This document shows positions 56,627-64,000 of a stretch of 64,000 nucleotides of DNA, one piece after another. The DNA is taken from contig CAKPOF010000001.1 in NCBI GenBank assembly GCA_934169725.1, positions 62,001-126,000 on the forward strand, given 5' to 3'. A program made the translations under genes and the position numbers. How positions within the stretch are numbered: position 1 is the stretch's first letter; every line of letters begins with the position of its first letter. Below the pieces are notes generated by a model, which saw only the letters and a list, made by a program, of their open reading frames with translations, made no database searches and was not told the origin of the DNA. This DNA is from an uncultured Clostridia bacterium (GTDB lineage Bacteria > Bacillota > Clostridia > TANB77 > CAG-508).

Positions 56627-56976
56627 TATCTTTAAGTTAGTTACTCTAGGACTTTTTTCTAATTAAAAGTATAACAATAAAAATGCGTAATATCAAGAGT
56701 TTTGTAAAAGAATTTAATTTAATTTTAGGAATTTTTTTATTGTGAATTTAAACTCATGATTTAAATTCAATATACATTATTTTTTATATCTTGGTGTCGA
56801 AATCGATTAATTAAAAATTAATAGTAGATTGCTTAATTTGCACGCATTAGCATTTATTTAGCCACTTATGTGATATTTGAAAATGAATTTTTATAAATTA
56901 GTTTTATATAAAATAATAGTTAATTAAGAAAAATTTATAGTTAAAAATTTCTTAGAGTAACTAACTAAAAGAAAAA
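56627..56976. other. Candidate invertible promoter switch Y
   Basis: Left site TATCTTTAAGT-TAGTT-ACTCTAGGACT; right site TTTCTTAGAGT-AACTA-ACTAAAAGAAA. The spacers are exact complements and the outer arms match as well. The 18-bp inverted repeat (56635-56652 and 56949-56966) has two mismatches. Inside, a leftward promoter: minus-strand TTGATA at 56696-56691, 17-bp spacer, TATACT at 56673-56668. It points away from the gene at 57117. A degraded palindromic repeat lies within the segment. Confidence 0.75.
56763..56885 (-). repeat. Palindromic repeat, copy G (degraded), inside switch Y
   Basis: Recognisable by TTGGTGTCGAAATCGATTAA, the TTAATAGTAGATTGC hairpin and weakened core words (TTTGCACGCATTAGCATT). 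The arms are mostly lost. Confidence 0.65.
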
Positions 56977-57116
56977 AACGCGGAAATAAATTACGACAAC
57001 ATATTGACTTAATACTTACAAAAATATAAAATACAAGTATATAAAGTAAAATAGTGGTAAATACTAGAAATATGATAAGTATAAAAAGACTAAAAATAAT
57101 CAAATGGAGGAAACAA

Positions 57117-58865
57117 ATGAAAAAAGAAAAAAATAAAGGAATAACACTAATAGCACTTGTAATAACAATAATTGTGCTATTAATATTAGCTGGAGTAACA
57201 ATTGCTAGTATAACTGGTGAAAATGGAATATTAGAAAAAGCAACAGAAGCTAGGGAAAAGACAAAAAAATCTGAACAAGAGGAAATGTCTGATCTAGATA
57301 ATGTTTTGAATTTAATATATAATTCAGCTCCATCAACAGATGGATATAATGAAAGTAAAAAAGTAAATAGTCCTAAAATAAGTCAAGGAATGATACCGAT
57401 AAAGTGGAATGGTGAAAATTGGATGGTATGTGATAATAAAGATACAGAGTGGTATAGTTATGAAAATAAAAATTGGGCAAATATAATGCTAAGTGACGGA
57501 AAATATAAATCAGATACGGTTAAAGTTGGTCAAATAGTAAAAGATGACGAACTTGGAAGTATGTATGTGTGGATACCAAGATATGCATATACAGTAGATA
57601 AAGATAATCAAAAGATGAATGTGACTTTTATAAAAGGAAATACAAATGAAGGAACAAATGGAGAAGTTTATACAACAGATGAAGGAGTAGATACAACATC
57701 AACGAAATTAGTACATCCAGGATTTAATTTTGGTGGAACAGCGTTAACAGGAATATGGGTAGCGAAATTTGAAGCAAGTGGAACTGATAAAAATGGCAAT
57801 GCAGTAGGAAATGCAAAGGAAGGTATAACAGATTATAATAATGTAGTTCAACAATATGAACCAGATGAAACAACAATAGCAAAAAGTTTACCGAATAAAA
57901 TAAGTTGGAGACATATAACAATTGGTGAGTGTGAAAAAAGGAGTATGAATATAGCAACAATAGATAAAGATAAGTTTGGAATAAAAAATGTAAACAGTCA
58001 CTTAATAAAAAATAGTGAATGGGGAGCAGTAGCATACTTATGTTATAGCCAATATGGAAATATACCTAAAATAAATGGAGCAGGAAAATTAAGCTTAAAT
58101 CCGTGGTATGCATGTGATATGTATACTGGACAAGGACCAAAAGAAGAATTGAGTGATGACAACTATAACAAAGAAAATGATAATTATAACTATAATACAA
58201 TAAATGGACAATTAGCTAGTACAAGTGGTAACATTACAGGAATATATGATATGAATGGTGGAGCTTGGGAAGTAGTTGCAGGATTTTTAGATAATAATAA
58301 TGGGAATTTAAATAATAATGGAAAGAGCAATGATGGAATGATAAAATATTTTGAAAATGGAACTTTGAATGCAAAATATTTGAATATGTGGAATTCTTAT
58401 GAAGTTAGCAATGAAGAAAAGGAAAATAAAATAAAAATAGATGATAATTCTACAATAACCCAGATATCATTATGGAATAATTCTAAAACAGAAGAAAAAT
58501 ATCAAATAGCAAGAAAAAGATTAACAGAATATATTTATTTGAAAATGGGAAATCATAATGGAATAGGAATAAATGAAGTAAATTTATTGGGTGAATCGTT
58601 TCATGCTCCATTTAAAAATTCAGAAGGAAAAATATCATGGGGATGGTTTAAAACGACAGAAGAGCCTACAAAAGAAAGTGGAGCAAATCAACAATATGGA
58701 AGAGCATGGGATAGCGATGGAACATTAATTGGACATGCATCTTTACCATTTATATTAAGAGGTGGCAATTGTGGAAGCAAAAAAATGGCTGGAATTTTAT
58801 GTTCTAGTGCTACTGGAGGTAATGCAGAAAATAGTGTTGGTTTTAGAGCTACACTTATCTTGTAA
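57117..58865 (+). CDS. Pilin-like surface protein with FGE/sulfatase-like domain
   Basis: ATG 57117 follows ATGGAGG. Leader KKEKNKG then ITLIALVITIIVLLILAGV; the first 40 residues nearly equal those of the 26971 gene. From about residue 90 a formylglycine-enzyme-like/C-type-lectin-like domain: SMYVWIPRYAYTV, GIWVAKFEAS, NSEWGAVAYLCYSQYG, IYDMNGGAWEVVAG and the closing LRGGNCGSKKMAG...GFRATLIL. 582 residues, full length, no frameshift. It is the intact relative of the 37399 gene and sits behind switch Y. Confidence 0.85.
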   Translation: MKKEKNKGITLIALVITIIVLLILAGVTIASITGENGILEKATEAREKTKKSEQEEMSDLDNVLNLIYNSAPSTDGYNESKKVNSPKISQGMIPIKWNGENWMVCDNKDTEWYSYENKNWANIMLSDGKYKSDTVKVGQIVKDDELGSMYVWIPRYAYTVDKDNQKMNVTFIKGNTNEGTNGEVYTTDEGVDTTSTKLVHPGFNFGGTALTGIWVAKFEASGTDKNGNAVGNAKEGITDYNNVVQQYEPDETTIAKSLPNKISWRHITIGECEKRSMNIATIDKDKFGIKNVNSHLIKNSEWGAVAYLCYSQYGNIPKINGAGKLSLNPWYACDMYTGQGPKEELSDDNYNKENDNYNYNTINGQLASTSGNITGIYDMNGGAWEVVAGFLDNNNGNLNNNGKSNDGMIKYFENGTLNAKYLNMWNSYEVSNEEKENKIKIDDNSTITQISLWNNSKTEEKYQIARKRLTEYIYLKMGNHNGIGINEVNLLGESFHAPFKNSEGKISWGWFKTTEEPTKESGANQQYGRAWDSDGTLIGHASLPFILRGGNCGSKKMAGILCSSATGGNAENSVGFRATLIL

Positions 58866-58910
58866 TAAATAATTAGAGATAGAAAATAAAAGATTAGTAG
58901 AATTAATAAA

Positions 58911-58955
58911 CAATCAACCACTGTTTATAAATATTAAACAATGGTTGATTGTTAT
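58911..58955. terminator. Bidirectional terminator
   Basis: AATCAACCACTGTTTA and TAAACAATGGTTGATT form a 16-bp stem (one mismatch) between convergent genes. Confidence 0.85.
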
Positions 58956-58963
58956 TGATGTAA

Positions 58964-59944
58964 TTAAGAATTTAAAATCTCATTAGCAATAAATTCCAAT
59001 ATATCATGATACGAACCTATGGCAGTACATCCTGATGAAGAATTATGTCCCCCTCCTTTTACTAATTTACCTGCTGAGACAAGATTAGAACAAATATTGT
59101 TCAAATTAATGTTTGAATTGCATGTACGTAAAGAACCTTTAAATTCTCCCTTATCATTTTCAATCAATAAAACTAAAGATGTATAGTTTGTTGTTCTTTG
59201 TAATTCTGAGATAATAGCTTTGTGATTTACAGTGTTTAAATTTTTTTCAGAATCTAATAAATCATCTTGTAATAAATAAGAACAAAAAACTAAGTTATCT
59301 GGATTACCTTTAAAATAACCTCTTTTTTGTATTAGATATGCTAATTCCAAAGTTCTAGGACTTTGAGGTGTGAGTTCTAATAATATATGATTTATATCTA
59401 CTCCAAGAGAATCTAGTTGTTTAATAGTATTTCTTACAAGATCGGTTACGTTTAATGATAAATTGGAAGTGTCAGAAATTAATCCAGTAGCAATGCAATT
59501 AAGAAAATGCTTATTCTTGCAAAGAAAAGTATTGTAAATTATGTAACTGCAGGAAGGTGCTAAAGGATCAATAACACAATGTGTATAAGGCATTGATGTT
59601 TCTTCGTGGTGGTCCAAACAAATAATTTTTTGACTACGATTTAAAATAAAGCATCCTTCTAATAAGTGTATATCAGCACAATCTACAACTATTATTACAT
59701 CATATTTTTCTTTGGTAGGTGTTGCTTTTAGATAAGTAATTCCATTAATAAAAGAAAAATCTTCAATAAATTCAGGAATTATTATATCAATGTTGTCAGG
59801 TTCCTTTTCGATATCAATGAGATACCAGAACATAGCTAGTGCGCTAGAGATTGCATCTCCATCTGGCCGTTTATGCGTCAGAATTGCATAAGTTGTTGCA
59901 TTATTGACAAATGCGGATAAGTTTTCAGTTGAAATAGTATCCAT
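58964..59944 (-). CDS. nrnA: DHH/DHHA1 phosphoesterase, NrnA type
   Basis: 326 residues. DHH domain motifs: LTHKRPDGDAISS, VVDCAD, CLDHHEE and GLISDTSN; C-terminal DHHA1 ends KGGGHNSSSGC. NrnA degrades short RNA oligomers and 3'-phosphoadenosine phosphate; some relatives hydrolyse pApA from c-di-AMP, relevant because disA is present. Start behind AGGAGG on the minus strand. An in-frame CGG (plus 59867-59869) encodes the Arg of HKRPDGD and is read without a shift. Codon use is less AT-biased than in neighbours. Confidence 0.92.
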   Translation of the reverse strand: MDTISTENLSAFVNNATTYAILTHKRPDGDAISSALAMFWYLIDIEKEPDNIDIIIPEFIEDFSFINGITYLKATPTKEKYDVIIVVDCADIHLLEGCFILNRSQKIICLDHHEETSMPYTHCVIDPLAPSCSYIIYNTFLCKNKHFLNCIATGLISDTSNLSLNVTDLVRNTIKQLDSLGVDINHILLELTPQSPRTLELAYLIQKRGYFKGNPDNLVFCSYLLQDDLLDSEKNLNTVNHKAIISELQRTTNYTSLVLLIENDKGEFKGSLRTCNSNINLNNICSNLVSAGKLVKGGGHNSSSGCTAIGSYHDILEFIANEILNS

Positions 59945-60031
59945 AAAAAATACCTCCTATAATTTTATTATACATAATATTATAACAAAAATTATAAAGG
60001 AAGTAAATATATGGATAGTAGTATATAAAAA

Positions 60032-60080
60032 GAGAATCTATAATTTTTAGAATAAACTAAAATTTATAGATTCTTTTTTC
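60032..60080 (-). terminator. Terminator of the VWA gene
   Basis: AGAATCTATAATTTTTAG faces CTAAAATTTATAGATTCT around a 6-base loop, with A's on the plus-strand left side (T-run for the minus gene). Confidence 0.85.
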
Positions 60081-61433
60081 TTATTTCATATTATTTTTTG
60101 TAATATTAAATCTAACAAGATAATAAATTGCTAATACAGAAAGTGAAGCAAATAAAATTGTCATAACTTTTGCACCAGCTTTTGGTAAAGTAACAGGTGG
60201 TTCTGTAAGTTTCAATTTAGGTGATACATCTGATGTAGTATCTATTTTTTTATCGTTAAAATCTGTATAAGAAAGATCAACTTTCTCATTTGTATTTAAA
60301 ATTTTACCAACAATGCTACTATTAAAATCTTGTTTTAATTTTAATGTGTATTGAACTGTTGCTGTTTCACCTGATTTTAATTGAGGTATTGTCCATGTAA
60401 TAGAATTGTTTTGTTTGTTAATTTCTGTTGAAATAGTACCAATATTTGCTTTAGAAACATATGCAAAATCAAAGTTATCAACTATTTCTTTAGGAAAATA
60501 ATCTGTAATTGTAATATCTTTTAATTCTTTAGAAATTGGCATTAGGTCTTTATAAATATCTTGAGTAATTGTTTTTTCTATTTCATTATCTTGAATATTA
60601 TAGAATTTTCCTGCTGTAGGATTATCTTTTGTACCAAATGTTTCTTGAATAATATTACCATATGTTTTTGAATCTGTTCTTGTAGCAGGTACTTTATCAG
60701 AATTAGATATACCTGTAAGCATTGTTATAACATTATATCCAGAAGTTTTTAATGTTTGTAATTGTGTTTTTGTTTTTGTTATTACATCATCAGAATAATA
60801 TGTTTTGTCAAAACCTACTGCAACATTAGGAACTCCATCAGATAAAACAATTATATACTTATTATTTTTTTCTGCTGAAAAGTTTTGACTGGCTAATTTT
60901 AAACCAGCATCTAAATTTGTTCTTGGTCCTGTATATTGAATGTTTGAAATAGCATTATCAACAGTAGTTAAATCAGAAGATAATGCAGAAACCAAATTTG
61001 CGTCTTCTAATGTTCCTTCTTTTGACGCATCACTATTGGTAGAGAAGCTAACTGCTCCTATTTTTAGGTTTTTATTATCTTTTAAAATAGTATTTACTAA
61101 AGTTTGAGCTGATTTTATAACTAAATCTTCTCTTGTAGAAGATGTTCCAGAAACTGGATCTTGCATACTTTTTGAGTTATCTATTACAAGCATTATTTCT
61201 CCTGTTGGTTGAGTAGCTGTTTCTTCATTTGTAACTTGTAATTGTAATGTAACTTCTTTATTATTTAAATCTTTTTTTATTAATTTCTTTTCAAACTTAG
61301 AGTTTTCTCCTATTTTTATTGTGCAAACAGGTTCTTCAACAACAGACATTGTAACTGTACTATATGATGCTAAAGAAATGTTCGCGATTAAAATTATTGC
61401 TAAAAACAATGTGACGAAAATACTTCTTTTCAT
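60081..61433 (-). CDS. Cell-wall VWA-domain protein with LPKAG sorting-like signal
   Basis: 450 residues; the Met five codons in (plus 61433-61431) has GGGAGGAA before it. Signal peptide about 1-23. VWA domain about 75-270 with MIDAS DNSKS (Asp85, Ser87, Ser89), TGPRTNLDAG and VLSDGVPN. Beta-sandwich region about 285-410 resembles pilin/adhesin stalk modules (TATVQYTLKLKQ). The end has LPKAG, a hydrophobic helix and a basic tail, a sortase-like anchor. It may be a tip adhesin. No sortase is in the window. Confidence 0.85.
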   Translation of the reverse strand: MKRSIFVTLFLAIILIANISLASYSTVTMSVVEEPVCTIKIGENSKFEKKLIKKDLNNKEVTLQLQVTNEETATQPTGEIMLVIDNSKSMQDPVSGTSSTREDLVIKSAQTLVNTILKDNKNLKIGAVSFSTNSDASKEGTLEDANLVSALSSDLTTVDNAISNIQYTGPRTNLDAGLKLASQNFSAEKNNKYIIVLSDGVPNVAVGFDKTYYSDDVITKTKTQLQTLKTSGYNVITMLTGISNSDKVPATRTDSKTYGNIIQETFGTKDNPTAGKFYNIQDNEIEKTITQDIYKDLMPISKELKDITITDYFPKEIVDNFDFAYVSKANIGTISTEINKQNNSITWTIPQLKSGETATVQYTLKLKQDFNSSIVGKILNTNEKVDLSYTDFNDKKIDTTSDVSPKLKLTEPPVTLPKAGAKVMTILFASLSVLAIYYLVRFNITKNNMK

Positions 61434-61541
61434 AAAAATTCCTCCCATAAATATATTTAATTAATACATATACTATTTTATCACAATAAATAAAAAATAC
61501 AACAAATTTGTAGAAAAAAAGCTTAAAACATGTTAAAATTG

Positions 61542-61762
61542 TGTTACAATTTATAACTATTAATAATTAATAATTAATATTCAAATTTGATAATATATTT
61601 TTTTTCATACCTTGGTGTCGCAAACCACATATTTAAAATTACTAGTATGTAGTTTGCTCCAAATCGCACTCGCTAATGCTCGTTTGATCGCTTACGTGGT
61701 ATTTCAAAAAAATATATTATCAAATTTGAAAATAACTTATTTTTTAAAATGTTAATTGTAAC
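61542..61762 (-). repeat. Palindromic repeat, copy H (full length)
   Basis: Ends GTTACAATT and AATTGTAAC. Inner arms CAAATTTGATAATATATTTTTTT pattern are mutually complementary; core GCAAACCACATA, TTTGCTCCAAATCGCACT and GATCGCTTACGTGGTATT. It precedes dxs. Confidence 0.9.
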
Positions 61763-61796
61763 ACAATTATAAAATAATAAAACAAGAAAGGTGAAA

Positions 61797-63677
61797 ATGA
61801 TGTTAGAAAATATAAATTCTTCTGTAGATTTAAAAAAATTAAGTATTTTAGAAGAAGAAAAATTAGCAAAAGAAATACGAGAATATATATTAAATATTGT
61901 ATCAAAAAATGGTGGTCATTTAGCTTCAAATTTAGGTGTAGTGGAATTAACAATGGCTTTGCATAATGTTTTTGATTTTAATAAAGATAAAATAGTTTGG
62001 GATGTGGGACATCAAACTTATGTGCATAAAATTTTAACAGGTAGAAGAGAAGATTTAAAAACACTTAGGCAACTTAATGGAATTTCAGGTTTTCCAAAAA
62101 CTAATGAATCTAAATATGATTTTTTTAATACAGGACATAGCAGTACATCAATATCTGCAGCTTTAGGAATGGCTAGGGCTAGAGATTTAAATAAAGAAAA
62201 TTATTCAGTGCTTGCATTAATTGGAGATGGTGCTTTAACTGGAGGTATGGCATTAGAGGCTTTAAATGATGTTGGATTTAGTAAAACAAAAATGACAATA
62301 ATATTAAATGATAATGAAATGAGTATATCTCCAAATATTGGAGGATTAAATATGTTTCTTAGTAAATTGAGGACTAAGAAAATGTATACAAGGTCAAATA
62401 TTATTTTAAAAAATAGAATAAATAAAATTCCTCTTGTAGGAAAAACGTTTGTAAAAATTGTTCAAAAAGCTAAAAGAAGTATTAAACAGCTGATAATTCC
62501 AAAAATGTTTTTTGAAGATATAGGTTTTACATATTTAGGTCCAGTAGATGGCCATAATATAGAGGAACTTCAGAGTATATTTAAATTAAGTAAACAGATA
62601 GATAATCCAGTGTTAATTCATGTTTTAACTAAAAAGGGAAAAGGATACAAATTTGCGGAAGAAAATCCAGATAAATTTCATGCTACAGGACCATTTAGTA
62701 TAGAAACAGGTAATTCAATAAAGAAAAAAGGTGAAGATTATTCAAAAAGATTTGGTAAAAAATTGGTTGAATTAGCTGAGCAAAATGAAAAGATAGTTGC
62801 AATAACAGCATCAATGAAAGATGGTACAGGCCTTAGTGATTTTAGTGAAAAATTTCCTGAAAGATTTTTTGATATTGGTATTGCTGAACAACATGCTTTA
62901 GGTATGGCTGCTGGAATGGCACAAGAAGGGATGATACCAGTAGTTCCAATATATTCATCTTTTTACCAAAGAGGATATGATCAGGTAATACATGATATTG
63001 CACTTCAAAATTTACCTGTTGTTATGTGTGTAGATAGAGCTGGTATTGTAGGTGCAGATGGTGAAACACATCAAGGTTTGTTTGACATGGCTTTTTTTAG
63101 ATTAGTACCAAACTTAACTATATTAGCACCAAAAGATTTTAAAGAATTAGAAGAGATGTTAGAATTTGCAATTAACAGTAAAAAACCAACGGTTATTAGA
63201 TATCCAAGAGGAGGAGAAACACCTATAAATATAGAATCAAATAAAGAAATAGAAATAGGAAAAGCAGAAATATTAAAACAAGGAAAAGATATATCTATAT
63301 TAGCAATAGGAAAAATGGTTAGTAGAGCAGTAGAAATTGCAGATGATTTAAAAAAACAAGATATAGATGCAGAAGTAATTAATATAAGATTTTTAAAACC
63401 ATTAGATCTTGAAACAATAAAACAATCATTAAATAAAACAAAAAAAGTTGTTACAATTGAGGATGGGACAAGTATAAATGGATTAGGAACAGCAATAAAA
63501 GAATGTATTATAGACAATGCTATAAATGATGTGATAATTAAAACTTTTGCATATCCAGATAAATTTATACAACATGGAAGTGTTGATGAACTTGAAAAAA
63601 TTTATGGATTGGATAAAAATAGTATCTTAAAGGAAATAGTAAATATTATGAGTGAAGGAGAGAAAAAAAGTGAATAA
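61797..63677 (+). CDS. dxs: 1-deoxy-D-xylulose-5-phosphate synthase
   Basis: About 626 residues; ATG 61797 or 61800 after AAGAAAGGTG. First enzyme of the MEP isoprenoid pathway, joining pyruvate and glyceraldehyde 3-phosphate with thiamine diphosphate. Landmarks: GHLASNLGVVELTMALH, VWDVGHQTYVHKILTGR, the ThDP motif IGDGALTGGMALEALN, IAEQHALGMAAGMA, CVDRAGIVGADGETHQG and VTIEDGTSING. It ends overlapping the next gene by 8 bases. Confidence 0.97.
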   Translation: MMLENINSSVDLKKLSILEEEKLAKEIREYILNIVSKNGGHLASNLGVVELTMALHNVFDFNKDKIVWDVGHQTYVHKILTGRREDLKTLRQLNGISGFPKTNESKYDFFNTGHSSTSISAALGMARARDLNKENYSVLALIGDGALTGGMALEALNDVGFSKTKMTIILNDNEMSISPNIGGLNMFLSKLRTKKMYTRSNIILKNRINKIPLVGKTFVKIVQKAKRSIKQLIIPKMFFEDIGFTYLGPVDGHNIEELQSIFKLSKQIDNPVLIHVLTKKGKGYKFAEENPDKFHATGPFSIETGNSIKKKGEDYSKRFGKKLVELAEQNEKIVAITASMKDGTGLSDFSEKFPERFFDIGIAEQHALGMAAGMAQEGMIPVVPIYSSFYQRGYDQVIHDIALQNLPVVMCVDRAGIVGADGETHQGLFDMAFFRLVPNLTILAPKDFKELEEMLEFAINSKKPTVIRYPRGGETPINIESNKEIEIGKAEILKQGKDISILAIGKMVSRAVEIADDLKKQDIDAEVINIRFLKPLDLETIKQSLNKTKKVVTIEDGTSINGLGTAIKECIIDNAINDVIIKTFAYPDKFIQHGSVDELEKIYGLDKNSILKEIVNIMSEGEKKSE

Positions 63678-64000
63678 AAAAGATATGTTAGCTGATTATA
63701 AAAAACAAGATGACAAGCTATGTTTAGCACAAGTTTTAGATAAAATTGAAATATCAAATAAAAGAAATAAAATAGAATATACAGATTTTTTAGATATGTA
63801 TCAAGTGTCTTTAGTTGAAAATTTTTTGAAGAAAAATCAAATTGAAAATTATAAACTATATGGTGGATATGAAGATGCAGAAAGAAAAATATTAATAGTA
63901 TATTCAGATAAATTTGATAATAATATGATAGAAAAGAATTATGAAAAAATATTAAAAATAGTAAGAGTAACTTTACCAGATGTAGATAAAGGGAAGTATT
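63670..64000 (+). CDS. ylmH: YlmH-like S4-domain RNA-binding protein (partial)
   Basis: Begins with GTG inside the end of dxs, behind GAAGGAGAG, and runs off the window after about 110 codons. The visible N-terminal domain has FLDMYQVSLVENFLKK and YGGYEDAERKILIVY, the pattern of YlmH proteins, whose C-terminal S4 domain would lie beyond. YlmH aids cell division placement and rescue of stalled ribosomes in Firmicutes. Overlap with dxs implies translational coupling. Confidence 0.8.
   Translation, partial: MNKKDMLADYKKQDDKLCLAQVLDKIEISNKRNKIEYTDFLDMYQVSLVENFLKKNQIENYKLYGGYEDAERKILIVYSDKFDNNMIEKNYEKILKIVRVTLPDVDKGKY

Overview
The window reads as chromosome of a very AT-rich, low-GC Gram-positive bacterium of the class Clostridia, probably an uncultured gut lineage. 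The signs are strong purine-rich Shine-Dalgarno sites, consensus sigma-A promoters with 17-bp spacers, a Clostridia-type housekeeping set (polA, radA-disA, tsaD, yqeG, efp, recN, eno, dxs, ylmH) and many surface proteins that begin with a class III (pilin-like) leader of the GITLIxLVIT type. No plasmid backbone or complete phage is seen, and exact taxonomy cannot be read from the sequence alone.

Layout. 1-6.9 kb holds small or unknown genes: a cut-off protein with a KLSKR motif, a class-I glutamine amidotransferase, two genes sharing a 32-residue N-terminal module, a zinc phospholipase-C-like protein, an mntP remnant and a TetR regulator. 7-19.7 kb is mostly core: oleate hydratase, yqeK, polA, a lytic transglycosylase, mreB, mtaB, radA, disA and a cyclophilin. 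19.9-20.1 kb has tRNA-His and tRNA-Gln. 20.2-28.3 kb is accessory: a C39/SH3 protein whose last 211 bp are duplicated 4.9 kb downstream, and between the copies a ruined mobilization gene, a tyrosine recombinase, a pilin-like beta-helix surface protein and a truncated DUF6076-like gene. 26.5-39.5 kb is an envelope locus with pilin-like proteins, two SipW-type signal peptidases and several TasA/camelysin-like proteins. 39.6-56.6 kb returns to core genes (lysS, tsaD, yqeG, prepilin peptidase, efp, recN, eno), interrupted by a Clp-N/AAA plus M41 protease pair. 57-61.4 kb has another pilin-like protein, nrnA and a cell-wall VWA protein; the window ends in dxs and ylmH.

Three unusual systems stand out. 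(1) Four genes (mreB, mtaB, the prepilin peptidase and a pilin-like surface gene) are each broken by one extra base, and in all four the break is exactly at an in-frame CGG codon. Skipping the C and reading GGN (Gly) restores the conserved protein. This is either +1 frameshifting at a starved CGG codon or a systematic C-before-GG artefact. (2) Three pilin-like genes are preceded by paired inverted sites of the form AGT-N5-ACT whose 5-base spacer is identical within a locus and different between loci. Each pair encloses a strong promoter now pointing away from the gene, so these look like invertible promoter switches in the OFF state, and a tyrosine recombinase abuts one of them. (3) One switched gene ends in a C-rich stretch of AAC-derivable codons followed by hairpins, as in the variable region of a diversity-generating retroelement. 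A family of long palindromic intergenic repeats (nine copies or remnants) also runs through the window; its outer arms are self-complementary within a copy but differ between copies.

Together the envelope genes suggest surface proteins that could be varied by promoter inversion and by hypermutation of a terminal domain, with the prepilin peptidase and one of its likely substrates both containing the CGG frameshift.
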